Source of the DNA: Actinocatenispora comari
GTDB taxonomy: Bacteria; Actinomycetota; Actinomycetes; Mycobacteriales; Micromonosporaceae
DNA: 64,000 nt
Direction of reading: 5' to 3'
Assembly (NCBI RefSeq): GCF_017312725.1
Contig: NZ_BOPO01000124.1
Span: forward strand, 26,834-90,833
Shown piece after piece: positions 51,564-59,524 of this stretch. The position numbers and the translations under genes are program-made. Positions within the stretch are counted from its first letter, which is position 1, and every line of letters begins with the position of its first letter. The notes under the pieces are model-generated. The model saw only the letters and a list, made by a program, of their open reading frames with translations, did not search any database and had not been told where the DNA came from.

Positions 51564-53426
51564 GTGGCCGCTCGCAAGCACACCCCCAGCCGGTACGTCG
51601 GGGCACACACCACACGAGACGCGGCAGAGCCCGCAGCACCGGGGGCGCCCGCAGAGCTGGCAGAGCCGGCAGAGCTGGCAGAGCCAGCAGAGCCGCCGGA
51701 ACCGGTGCCGCAGTCCAAGGCCCGGATGTACGTGGTGCTGGTCGGCGTCATGCTCGCCATGCTGCTCGCGATGCTCGACCAGATGGTCGTCAACACCGCG
51801 CTGCCGCGCATCGTCGGCGACCTCGGCGGCCTGGCGCACTACTCCTGGGTCGTCACCGCGTACCTGCTCGCCACCACGGTGACCACGCCGATCTGGGGCA
51901 AGCTCGGCGACCTGTACGGGCAGAAGAAGGTCTACCTGGCCGCGATCGTGCTGTTCCTGGGTGGCTCCGCGCTGTCCGGTGCGGCGCAGAGCATGACCGA
52001 GCTGATCGCGTTCCGCGCGTTCCAGGGGCTCGGCGCGGGCGGCCTGATGGTCGGCGCGATGTCGATCATGGGGGTGCTGGTACCGCCGCGGGAACGCGGG
52101 AAGTACCAGGGGATCATGGCGGCGATCATGCCGCTGGCGATGATCGGCGGCCCGCTGCTCGGCGGGTACGTGACCGACCACCTGAGCTGGCGCTGGGCGT
52201 TCTACATCAACCTGCCGGTCGGCGCGGCGGCGCTCGCGGTGATCATCGCGACGCTGAAGCTGCCCCGGGTGCGTACCAGCCACCGGGTCGACTACCTGGG
52301 CGCCGGGCTGCTGGCCCTCGCCGCCGGCTCGCTGATCCTCGGCACCACCTGGGGCGGCAGCCAGTACCCGTGGCTGTCCACCCAGATCGTCGGCCTGGGC
52401 GTGCTCGCGGTGCTGTCGCTGGTCGGGTTCGTGCTGGTGGAGCGGCGGGTCGCGGAGCCGATCATCCCGCTGGGGCTGTTCCGGAACCGCAACTTCGCGG
52501 TGGTGTCGATCCTCGGGTTCCTGGTCGGGTTCGCCATGTTCGGCGCCACCCTGGCGCTGCCGCAGTACCAGCAGATCGTGCAGGGTGAGTCGGCGACCGG
52601 CTCCGGGCTGGCGCTGTTGCCGCTGATGCTCGGCATGATCGCGGTCAGCCTGATCTCCGGTCAGGTCATCACCCGGACCGGCCGGTACCGGATGTTCCCG
52701 ATCCTCGGCGGCGCCCTCATGATCGTCGGGATGGTCGCTCTGGCCCAGTTGGACGTGGACACCAGCAAGTTCGTCGCCGGGCTGCTGATGGTGCCGCTCG
52801 GCCTGGGGATGGGCGCGCTGATGCAGACGCTGATGACGGTGTCGCAGAACAGCGTCGAGCTGCGGCAGATCGGGGTGGCGTCCAGCGTCGTCACGTTCGC
52901 CCGGTCGATCGGCGGCGCGTTCGGTACCGCGGTGTTCGGTGCGGTGCTGACCGCCCGGCTGACCGCTTCGCTGAACGACCAGCTCGGCGCCGGTGCCGGG
53001 GACAGGCTGCTGTCCGGCGGCGCCCGGATGAGCCCGGACGCGCTGAACCACCTGCCCGCGGCCGTGCACCAGGCGTACCTGGCCGCGGTCGGCAACGGCG
53101 TCGGCGTGGTGTTCTGGGCCGCGCTGCCGATCGCCGCGCTGGTGTTCGCGCTCGCCTGGCTGATCCGGCACGTACCGCTGCGCGGCTCCGGCTCCGACTC
53201 CGGCGCGGCGAGCGGCCAGCGCGGTGCCGCCGCGGTGGAGCACGGGACGGTCGGCCATGGTGCCGTCGTCGGGCGTGGTTCCGCAGCGGAACACAGCGCC
53301 GCGGCGGAACAACCCGCTGCGGTGGAGGCCACCGGACGGGTCGGCGCAGGTGCCGGGATCGCGGCGGCGACGGTGCCGGCCGGCGGGATGCGGCCGCTCA
53401 CCGCGGTCCCCGAGGCGGGCGGCTGA
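51564..53426 (+). CDS. DHA2-family (EmrB/QacA) MFS efflux pump
   Basis: A 620-residue, 14-helix multidrug antiporter. A 50-residue N-terminal extension contains the repeat AELAEPAELAEPAEPPEP. Helix 1 is LLAMLDQMVVNTALPRIV, motif A GKLGDLYGQKKVYL, motif C GGPLLGGYVTDHL. A ~75-residue Ala/Gly/His-rich cytosolic tail ends the protein. GTG at 51564 is chosen for the GAGAGGAG upstream. Divergent from its probable TetR repressor. It is related to, but clearly distinct from, the pump at 48060. Confidence 0.9.
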   Translation: MAARKHTPSRYVGAHTTRDAAEPAAPGAPAELAEPAELAEPAEPPEPVPQSKARMYVVLVGVMLAMLLAMLDQMVVNTALPRIVGDLGGLAHYSWVVTAYLLATTVTTPIWGKLGDLYGQKKVYLAAIVLFLGGSALSGAAQSMTELIAFRAFQGLGAGGLMVGAMSIMGVLVPPRERGKYQGIMAAIMPLAMIGGPLLGGYVTDHLSWRWAFYINLPVGAAALAVIIATLKLPRVRTSHRVDYLGAGLLALAAGSLILGTTWGGSQYPWLSTQIVGLGVLAVLSLVGFVLVERRVAEPIIPLGLFRNRNFAVVSILGFLVGFAMFGATLALPQYQQIVQGESATGSGLALLPLMLGMIAVSLISGQVITRTGRYRMFPILGGALMIVGMVALAQLDVDTSKFVAGLLMVPLGLGMGALMQTLMTVSQNSVELRQIGVASSVVTFARSIGGAFGTAVFGAVLTARLTASLNDQLGAGAGDRLLSGGARMSPDALNHLPAAVHQAYLAAVGNGVGVVFWAALPIAALVFALAWLIRHVPLRGSGSDSGAASGQRGAAAVEHGTVGHGAVVGRGSAAEHSAAAEQPAAVEATGRVGAGAGIAAATVPAGGMRPLTAVPEAGG

Positions 53427-53440
53427 CCCGGTGCCGGGCA

Positions 53441-53484
53441 ACGTCGGGGCGGGTCGGCGCGAGGGGGCCGACCCGCCCCGACGT
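53441..53484 (+). terminator. 18-bp hairpin terminator
   Basis: Arms 53441-53458 and 53467-53484 are perfect reverse complements with an 8-base loop, 15 bases after the pump stop codon. Confidence 0.8.
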
Positions 53485-53800
53485 CATCTGCACGAGGGCC
53501 GATCCACCCGGCGTCGTCACGTGGGCGCCGGTCCGCCTGCCGTCTTCTGCGCGAGGGGTCGATCCGCCTGGCGTCGTCACGTGGGGACGGTCCGCCCCGG
53601 CGTCGTCTGCGCGACGGGCCGTTCGCAAGGCGGTACTCGGCACCGGCACCTGGCGCAGCCGTCCGCCCCCGCTGCGCGCTGAGCACTCGGGCGCCGCACC
53701 GGGAACTGGCGCGGTCGTCCGCCCTGCTCGCGCGGTGCGCCGAGCCCTCGGGTGGGTACCGGCACGTGCCGTGGTCGTCCGCCCAGGCTCCGGCACGTCG
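53461..53800. repeat. degenerate tandem-repeat tract between convergent genes
   Basis: Two arrays fill this 384-base gap. From 53461 to about 53620 a ~30-base unit (GATCCGCCTGGCGTCGTCAC-like, then a GGTCCGCCTGCCGTCTTCTG-like variant) recurs about five times, with a ~60-base higher-order period. From about 53632 to 53800 a ~60-base unit containing CTCGGG ... CGGTCGTCCGCCC recurs about three times. No open frame in it looks coding. The first unit overlaps the 3' arm of the terminator hairpin. Confidence 0.7.
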
Positions 53801-53810
53801 CCCGGGGCGC

Positions 53811-54380
53811 CTACGCCCAGGCAGGATCGCGGCCGGTCAGGCCGAGGACGCGGTCCAGGGCGGGCGCGTCGGCCGGGACCGCGACCTCCGGCCCGTACAT
53901 GCCCATCTCCCGGCCCTGCTGCACGCCGGCGGACACCGTGTCGTGCAGGTGCGCCAGCAGGTCGGCGGGCAGTTCCAGCCGTTGCCCGGTCGCGACCGCC
54001 AGGTCCCAGCCGTGTACGGCCAGCTCGCCGACGATCATGTCGCCCATCACCGGTGCGGGCAGCAGCTGCGGCGTACCCATGCTCGTCTCGCCCTGCCAGG
54101 CGCTCGGCGGCGCCCACGACGACGCGATGTCGTCCAGCAGGGTGCACAGGCGACCGCGCCAGTCGCCGGTTGTCAGGTCCACGGCGGACTCGGCGGCCGC
54201 CGGCTGCGGTACGGACTCCTTCCGCCCGGCGCCGGCGAGCGACGGACCCCAGAACAGGAGATGGTTGACGAGCGCCCGCACGTCGTAGTCGATGCACGGG
54301 GTCTTGTTGGCGAGCTGGTCGTCGGTGACGGTGCGGGCGACGGCGGCCATGGCCCCGGCCGCGGTGGACACGTGTGACAT
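53811..54380 (-). CDS. TIGR03086-family DinB-fold protein (mycothiol-dependent metalloenzyme superfamily)
   Basis: A 189-residue protein of the actinobacterial TIGR03086 family, related to mycothiol-dependent maleylpyruvate isomerase. It shows CIDYDVRALVNHLLFWG near 29-45 with the first metal-binding His, and GELAVHGWDLAVATGQ near 120-135 with a second conserved His. It is a helical bundle that binds a divalent metal; thiol S-transferase activity is assumed from relatives. The minus-strand TAGCGT (54388-54393) ends 7 bases before the ATG, so the mRNA may be leaderless. It is divergent from the AraC regulator by 63 bases, which probably controls it. Confidence 0.82.
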   Translation of the reverse strand: MSHVSTAAGAMAAVARTVTDDQLANKTPCIDYDVRALVNHLLFWGPSLAGAGRKESVPQPAAAESAVDLTTGDWRGRLCTLLDDIASSWAPPSAWQGETSMGTPQLLPAPVMGDMIVGELAVHGWDLAVATGQRLELPADLLAHLHDTVSAGVQQGREMGMYGPEVAVPADAPALDRVLGLTGRDPAWA

Positions 54381-54443
54381 GGCGACGACGCTAGGCGCCC
54401 CGGAGCGGGGGGTATTGAACAAAGGCGACATAGACTGGGCCGG

Positions 54444-55187
54444 GTGGCGCGGGATGTTCGTGAGCTGGGGAGCGCCTGGACCAGGTACCAGCGGCACGCG
54501 GTCCACCAGCCGTCGCCGGCGCTCGCGCCCTGGGTGGCGCGCTACTGGGAGGCTCGCTGGGACTACCCCGAGCCGTACCGGCAGAAGATCGTGCCCTATC
54601 CGAACGTGCACCTGTCGTTCGGCCGCGGCCGTGCGGACGTCCACGGTGTGCGCAGCGGCCACCAGCTGACGGTCCTCGAAGGCCGCGGCCACGTCTTCGG
54701 CGTCGCGTTCCGGCCGGGCTGCTTCCGCCCGTTCCTCGGTGCGCCCGTCGCGACGATCACCGACCGCGTCGTGCCGGCGACCGAGCTGTTCGGCCCGGAC
54801 CTGCCGACGACGCTCGACGTGCCGACCGTGGAAGCGTTCCTGCGCGGACGGCTGCCGGACGACGACCCTCGGGCCCGGCAGGCGGTGGCCGCGGTCGAGC
54901 GGATCGCCCGGGACAGGACGGTGACCCGGGTCGAACGCCTCGCCGGCGAGCTGGGGCTGAGCATGCGCGGATTGCAGCGGCTGTTCGCCGAGCACGTCGG
55001 CGTCGGCCCCAAGTGGGTGATCCGCCGGTACCGGCTGCACGAGGTGACCGCGCGGATGGCCGCCGGTGCGGAGATCGACTGGGCCGCGCTGGCGGCGGAC
55101 CTCGGCTACGCCGACCAGGGCCACTTCATCCGCGACTTCAGGAGCATGTTCGGCGAGCCACCGAGCTGGTACGCGCAGCGATATTAG
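54444..55187 (+). CDS. AraC-family transcriptional regulator
   Basis: A 247-residue regulator. The N-terminal ~140 residues are of the DUF6597/AraC-sensor type (ALAPWVARYWEARWDY, VPYPNVHLSFGRG, GVAFRPGCFRPFLG). The C-terminal AraC HTH region spans about 150-245 (RVERLAGELGLSMRGLQRLF and LAADLGYADQGHFIRDFRSM). The GTG at 54444 is preceded 7 bases upstream by TAGACT (54431-54436), indicating leaderless expression. It faces the TIGR03086 gene and is followed by a sedolisin on the same strand (49-base gap). Confidence 0.88.
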   Translation: MARDVRELGSAWTRYQRHAVHQPSPALAPWVARYWEARWDYPEPYRQKIVPYPNVHLSFGRGRADVHGVRSGHQLTVLEGRGHVFGVAFRPGCFRPFLGAPVATITDRVVPATELFGPDLPTTLDVPTVEAFLRGRLPDDDPRARQAVAAVERIARDRTVTRVERLAGELGLSMRGLQRLFAEHVGVGPKWVIRRYRLHEVTARMAAGAEIDWAALAADLGYADQGHFIRDFRSMFGEPPSWYAQRY

Positions 55188-55236
55188 TGGCGGTTCGGTA
55201 CGGTCCGAGCGCTCCGCGGCGCGGGATGATGAGTGC

Positions 55237-56889
55237 ATGACTGACGAGGCATTCGTTCCGGTACCGGGCAGTCGGCGCGGCGCCGCACTGCCGCACGCGC
55301 AGGAGTCCGGCAGGCTGGACGACGCCGAGCGGTTGGAGACGACGCTGGTGCTGCGCCGCCGCTCGCCGCTGCCGGCGGAGCTGGTGACCGGGTCGGCGAC
55401 GGTGACCCGCGCCGAGTTCGCCGACCGGTACGGGGCGGATCCGGCCGACGTCGAGGCGGTCCGCTCCGCGCTGACCGGGCAGGGCCTGGAGATCGTCTCG
55501 GTCGATCCGGCCAGCCGGCGGATCGTGGTCGGCGGCCCGCTCGCCACCCAGGCCGCGGTGTTCGGCGCCCGGCTGTCCCGGATGAGCGCGCCGAACCCGT
55601 TCGACGGCGGTACGGTCGCCTACCGGCACCGGGAGGGTGAGCTGCGGCTGCCCGCCGCGCTGGCCGGGGTGGTCACCGCCGTGCTCGGGTTGGACGACCG
55701 GCCGCAGGCCCGCGCCGCCTTCCGGGTGGCCGCCGCCGAGGCGACCACCGCGTCGTTCACGCCGCCGCAGCTCGGCACCGTGTACGGGTTCCCGACCGAC
55801 GTCGACGGCACCGGCCAGACGGTGGCGATCATCGAGCTGGGCGGCGGGTTCGCGCAGGCCGACCTGGACGCGTACTTCGGCGAGCTGCAGCTGACGCCGC
55901 CGACGGTCACCGCGGCCGGCGTGGACGGCGGGCAGAACCGGCCCGGCGGCGATCCGAGCGGCGCCGACGGCGAGGTGCTGCTCGACATCGAGGTGGTCGG
56001 CGGCCTCGCCCCCGGCGCGCACCAGATCGTCTACTTCGCGCCCAACACCGACCAGGGCTTCCTCGACGCGGTGAGCACCGCGATCCACGCCGACCCGACG
56101 CCGGTCGCGGTGTCGATCAGCTGGGGTGCCAGCGAGGACCAGTGGACCGAGCAGGCCAGGACCAGCTTCGACCAGGCGCTGGCCGACGCGGCGGCGCTCG
56201 GCGTCACGGTGACCGCCGCGGCCGGCGATGGCGGCAGCGCGGACGGCGCCACCGACGGCACCGCGCACACCGACTTCCCGGCGTCCAGCCCGCACGTGCT
56301 GGCCTGCGGCGGTACCAGCCTGACCGCGGACGCGTCGACCGGCGCCGTGCGGGCCGAGACGGTGTGGAACTCCGGGTCCGGTGGCGGCGCGACCGGTGGC
56401 GGCGTGAGCACCGCGTTCGACCTGCCGTCCTGGCAGCAGCAGGTCGGCGTGCCGGCCGGGCCGAACGGTGGCGCCGGCCGCGGGGTGCCGGACGTGGCCG
56501 CCGACGCCGACCCGGCCACCGGCTACCGGGTCCGGGTGGACGGCAAGGACCTGGTGATCGGCGGTACCAGCGCGGTGGCGCCGCTGTGGGCGGCGCTGCT
56601 CGCCCGGCTGGCGCAGCGGGCCGGCCACGGGTTCGGCCTGGTGCAACCCACCCTGTACGGGACGACCGCCGCCGGTGCGGTCGCCCCGGGCTTCCGGGAC
56701 GTCACCACCGGCGGCAACGGCGCGTACGAGGCGGGCCCCGGCTGGGACGCCTGTACCGGCCTGGGGGTGCCCACCGCCGCCCTGGCCGACGTGCTCACCG
56801 CCAGCGGCGCCGGCACCCCGCCCGGCGCACCGACCGGTCCTGGTTCGCCCACCCCGCCTGGTCCCGCCGCGACGGCCGGCGCCGCCTGA
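55237..56889 (+). CDS. sedolisin (family S53) acid serine peptidase
   Basis: A 550-residue pro-peptidase. An N-terminal activation domain (Pro-kuma_activ, about 30-165; VLRRRSPLPAE) precedes the subtilisin-like catalytic domain. The residues of the Ser-Glu-Asp triad are visible: Glu246 and Asp250 in GEVLLDIEV, and Ser445 in GGTSAVAPLWAAL. Asp331 in AAGDGG is the oxyanion residue. The calcium site near the C-terminus (FRDVTTGGNGAYEAGPGWDA) is intact. A Pro/Gly/Ala-rich tail ends the protein. No signal peptide is visible at the chosen ATG (55237), which is odd for an enzyme that normally works outside the cell at acid pH. An earlier in-frame start would lie inside the AraC gene. Confidence 0.9.
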   Translation: MTDEAFVPVPGSRRGAALPHAQESGRLDDAERLETTLVLRRRSPLPAELVTGSATVTRAEFADRYGADPADVEAVRSALTGQGLEIVSVDPASRRIVVGGPLATQAAVFGARLSRMSAPNPFDGGTVAYRHREGELRLPAALAGVVTAVLGLDDRPQARAAFRVAAAEATTASFTPPQLGTVYGFPTDVDGTGQTVAIIELGGGFAQADLDAYFGELQLTPPTVTAAGVDGGQNRPGGDPSGADGEVLLDIEVVGGLAPGAHQIVYFAPNTDQGFLDAVSTAIHADPTPVAVSISWGASEDQWTEQARTSFDQALADAAALGVTVTAAAGDGGSADGATDGTAHTDFPASSPHVLACGGTSLTADASTGAVRAETVWNSGSGGGATGGGVSTAFDLPSWQQQVGVPAGPNGGAGRGVPDVAADADPATGYRVRVDGKDLVIGGTSAVAPLWAALLARLAQRAGHGFGLVQPTLYGTTAAGAVAPGFRDVTTGGNGAYEAGPGWDACTGLGVPTAALADVLTASGAGTPPGAPTGPGSPTPPGPAATAGAA

Positions 56890-56993
56890 CCTGACGAGGC
56901 ACGGGTCGCCCGGCTCCGCCTGCGCATGCCGCGGCGGGTGCCCGCCGGCCAGTGCCGGCCCAGGCCCGCGCGGTCCCGCCTGTGTGCCGTTCG

Positions 56994-57017
56994 GCCGGGC
57001 GGGTGTTGCCGCCCGGC
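56994..57017. terminator. bidirectional hairpin
   Basis: A perfect 9-bp stem (56994-57002 with 57009-57017) with a GTGTTG loop lies between convergent genes ending at 56889 and 57028. Confidence 0.5.
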
Positions 57018-57027
57018 GGCGGGCAGG

Positions 57028-57684
57028 TCAGTGGTCGGCGACGAGAGACAGGTTCACGCGGGCCGGCCGGGCGTCGGCGACGAGGCCGATCAGCCGCGCC
57101 GTGGCGCGGGCCAGGGTGGTCAGGCTGCGCAGTTCCGACTGGTGGAAGGACGGTGCGTTGCGGCGGCCGGCGAGCAGCGCGTGTTCCCGCCCCAGCGGTA
57201 CGACCGCGAGCCGGGTGCCGTCCGCGGCGGTCGAGGTGTGTGGCCGGACCTCCCCGAGCGGGCCCGGCGCCAGCCGCGGTGCCCGCCAGCTGGCCCGGAC
57301 GATGCGCCCGCTCGGCACCACGAGTGCGGCCGCCCAGTGCGCCGCGACCACCCGTGGCGCCGCGTCGACCAGTACCGGCAGGGCCCGGTGCGGTGCCGCG
57401 AGCGTCTCGGCCAGCGCCTCCAGGCCCAGGTCGAGTTCCAGCGAGTCGCTGGCCTGCCAGCAGCCCTCGAGGCGTACCCCGGGGATGCCGGTGAGCAGCC
57501 GGGCCGCCGCGGCCGGCAGCATGGCGGCGGGCAGCGCGACCAGCACGTCGGCCACGGCCCGGCCCGCCGCGCGGTCCAGCGCCCGGATCTGCCGGATGTC
57601 CACGCCGCCGGCGCCGAGCGCGGCGGCGAGCCGGCCCAGCGTGCCGGGACGGTCCGGCATTCGGACCCGCAACCTGGTCGGCAT
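57028..57684 (-). CDS. ACT-domain protein
   Basis: A 218-residue cytoplasmic protein. The first ~75 residues are an ACT ligand-binding domain (LRVRMPDRPGTLGRLAAALG, then VDIRQIRALDR). The remaining ~140 residues contain a second domain with LAVVPLGREHALLAGR and SFHQSELRSLTTLARATARL, resembling a GAF-like sensor, so it may sense an amino acid. Target unknown. The ATG at 57684 follows GGAGGGAG; a GTG one codon upstream is possible. Divergent from the antiporter gene. Confidence 0.72.
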   Translation of the reverse strand: MPTRLRVRMPDRPGTLGRLAAALGAGGVDIRQIRALDRAAGRAVADVLVALPAAMLPAAAARLLTGIPGVRLEGCWQASDSLELDLGLEALAETLAAPHRALPVLVDAAPRVVAAHWAAALVVPSGRIVRASWRAPRLAPGPLGEVRPHTSTAADGTRLAVVPLGREHALLAGRRNAPSFHQSELRSLTTLARATARLIGLVADARPARVNLSLVADH

Positions 57685-57916
57685 CACGACGCTCCCTCCG
57701 ACGGCCGGTGCCCTCGGTACGCAGCGTGGCGGGCCGATGTTTCGGGTCCGTTGAGCGGCGGTGAAACCCGGCGACGAGCCGGGTCCGATCGCGCGATGGG
57801 GCGTGGGGCGGGCGCCGCGTTGCGTACCGTTGATCCACGGCCGTTGCGGGCGGTCGATCCCGGCGGCCACGCACCGCCCGCGCCGCGCAGCCGAACGGAG
57901 GCGAGGGGCACCCGCG

Positions 57917-59410
57917 ATGACGCTGCACGAGCTGTACCTGGTGGTGCTCGTCGGCGGATGCGTGGTGGTGGCGAGCATCGCGGCGGCCCGGCTGGTCAGC
58001 CGGGTCGGCCTGCCGGTGCTGCTGGCGTTCCTCGCGATCGGGCTGGGCCTGGGCGAGGACGGCCTCGGGGTGCAGTTCTCCAACGACCAGATCGCGCAGG
58101 CGATCGGGATCGGCGCGCTCGCGGTGATCCTGATCGACGGCGGCCTGTCGACCGACTGGCGGCTGATCCGGCCGGTACTGGGCCGGGCGGCGGTGCTGGC
58201 CACCCTCGGGGTGGTGGTCAGCGTGCTGGTCACCGCGGTCGGCGCCTGGCTGCTGCTGGGTGTCTCGGTGCAGCTTGCGCTGCTGCTCGGCGCGGTGGTG
58301 GCGTCGACCGACGCGGCCGCGGTGTTCTCGGTGTTGCGGGCCTTGCCGCTGCCGCACCGGATCGCCGGGCTGTTGGAGGCGGAGTCGGGGTTCAACGACG
58401 CACCGACGGTGATCCTGGTGCTGGCGTTCACGGTGCCGATCGATGCCGGTACGCCGGTGCGCGCGCTGGTCTCGCTCGCGTACGAGCTGGGGGTCGGGGC
58501 GGCGATCGGGGCCGCGGCGGGCTTCCTCGGCGCGCTCGGGTTGCGCCGGCTGTCGCTGCCGTCGTCCGGGCTGTACCCGCTGGCGACGTTCGCGATGGGA
58601 CTGATCGCGTTCGCGGCGGCCGGCGCGGCGCACGCCAGCGGGTTCCTCGCCGCGTACCTGACGGCGATCATCCTGGGCAACGCCGGCCGGTCGCACCGGC
58701 ACGCGGTCCGCTCGTTCGCGCAGGGAATGGGGTGGATCGCCCAGATCGGGCTGTTCGTGTCGTTGGGACTGCTGGTGTCGCCGACCGAGCTGCCGGCGGT
58801 GATCGTCCCGGCGCTGGTACTCGGGCTGGTCCTGCTGCTGGTGGCGCGGCCGGTGTCGGTGCTCGTGTCGCTGCTGCCGTTCCGGGTACCGCGTCGCGAG
58901 GCGGCGCTGCTGTCCTGGGCCGGGCTGCGCGGGGCGGTGCCGATCGTGCTCGCCACGTTCCCGGTGGTGGCCCACGTACCGGGCTCGGAGCGGCTGTTCA
59001 ACGTGGTGTTCGTGCTGGTCGTGGCGTTCACGCTGGTACAGGCGCCGACGCTGAAACCGGTGGCCCGGCGACTCGGCCTGGTGTCCGCGGACGCCACCCG
59101 GGACCTGGAGATCGAGTCCGCGCCGCTGGACGTGCTGGACGCGGACCTGATCCACGTGGTGGTGTCGCCGCGGTCCCGGCTGCGCAACGTGGAGATCTGG
59201 GAGCTGCGGCTGCCGGACCCGGCGGTGGTGACGATGGTGATCCGGGCCGGCCGGGCGTTCGTCCCGGACCGGCGGACCCCGATCCGGGCCCGGGACGAAC
59301 TGCTCGTGATGACCACCAACCGGGTCCGCCCGGACGTGGAGCGCCGGCTCACCGCCATCGGTCAGCGCGGCCCGCAGGCCGGCTGGCGCGACCCGGACCG
59401 GCGCGGCTGA
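57917..59410 (+). CDS. NhaP2/CvrA-type cation:proton antiporter (CPA1/CPA2)
   Basis: A 497-residue membrane antiporter with about 12-13 helices (1-395) and a C-terminal cytosolic RCK_C (TrkA-C) domain (about 405-490, DLIHVVVSPRSRLRNVEIWE). The family core motif is VASTDAAAVFSVLRALPLP, and LEAESGFNDAPTVILVL is the conserved helix carrying the Asp of the transport site. It likely exchanges potassium or sodium for protons, with the RCK_C domain as a regulatory sensor. ATG at 57917 preceded by GAGGGG. Divergent from the ACT-domain gene. Confidence 0.9.
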   Translation: MTLHELYLVVLVGGCVVVASIAAARLVSRVGLPVLLAFLAIGLGLGEDGLGVQFSNDQIAQAIGIGALAVILIDGGLSTDWRLIRPVLGRAAVLATLGVVVSVLVTAVGAWLLLGVSVQLALLLGAVVASTDAAAVFSVLRALPLPHRIAGLLEAESGFNDAPTVILVLAFTVPIDAGTPVRALVSLAYELGVGAAIGAAAGFLGALGLRRLSLPSSGLYPLATFAMGLIAFAAAGAAHASGFLAAYLTAIILGNAGRSHRHAVRSFAQGMGWIAQIGLFVSLGLLVSPTELPAVIVPALVLGLVLLLVARPVSVLVSLLPFRVPRREAALLSWAGLRGAVPIVLATFPVVAHVPGSERLFNVVFVLVVAFTLVQAPTLKPVARRLGLVSADATRDLEIESAPLDVLDADLIHVVVSPRSRLRNVEIWELRLPDPAVVTMVIRAGRAFVPDRRTPIRARDELLVMTTNRVRPDVERRLTAIGQRGPQAGWRDPDRRG

Positions 59411-59524
59411 CCGCGACCGGCGGGCGCTGCTCCCACTTGCGGTCTTTCGCAGCCGCGGACCCGCCGCGGCCTCGCTGACCGGCAAGCGTCGCGGGGTGCG
59501 GCCGGTTTCTGTGATCATGGGGGG

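Noticed and set aside
48060..53426. Recent duplication of the two DHA2 pumps at 48060 and 51564
   Set aside because: They share family motifs only. N- and C-terminal extensions and most helices differ, so they are distant paralogues, not a recent tandem copy.
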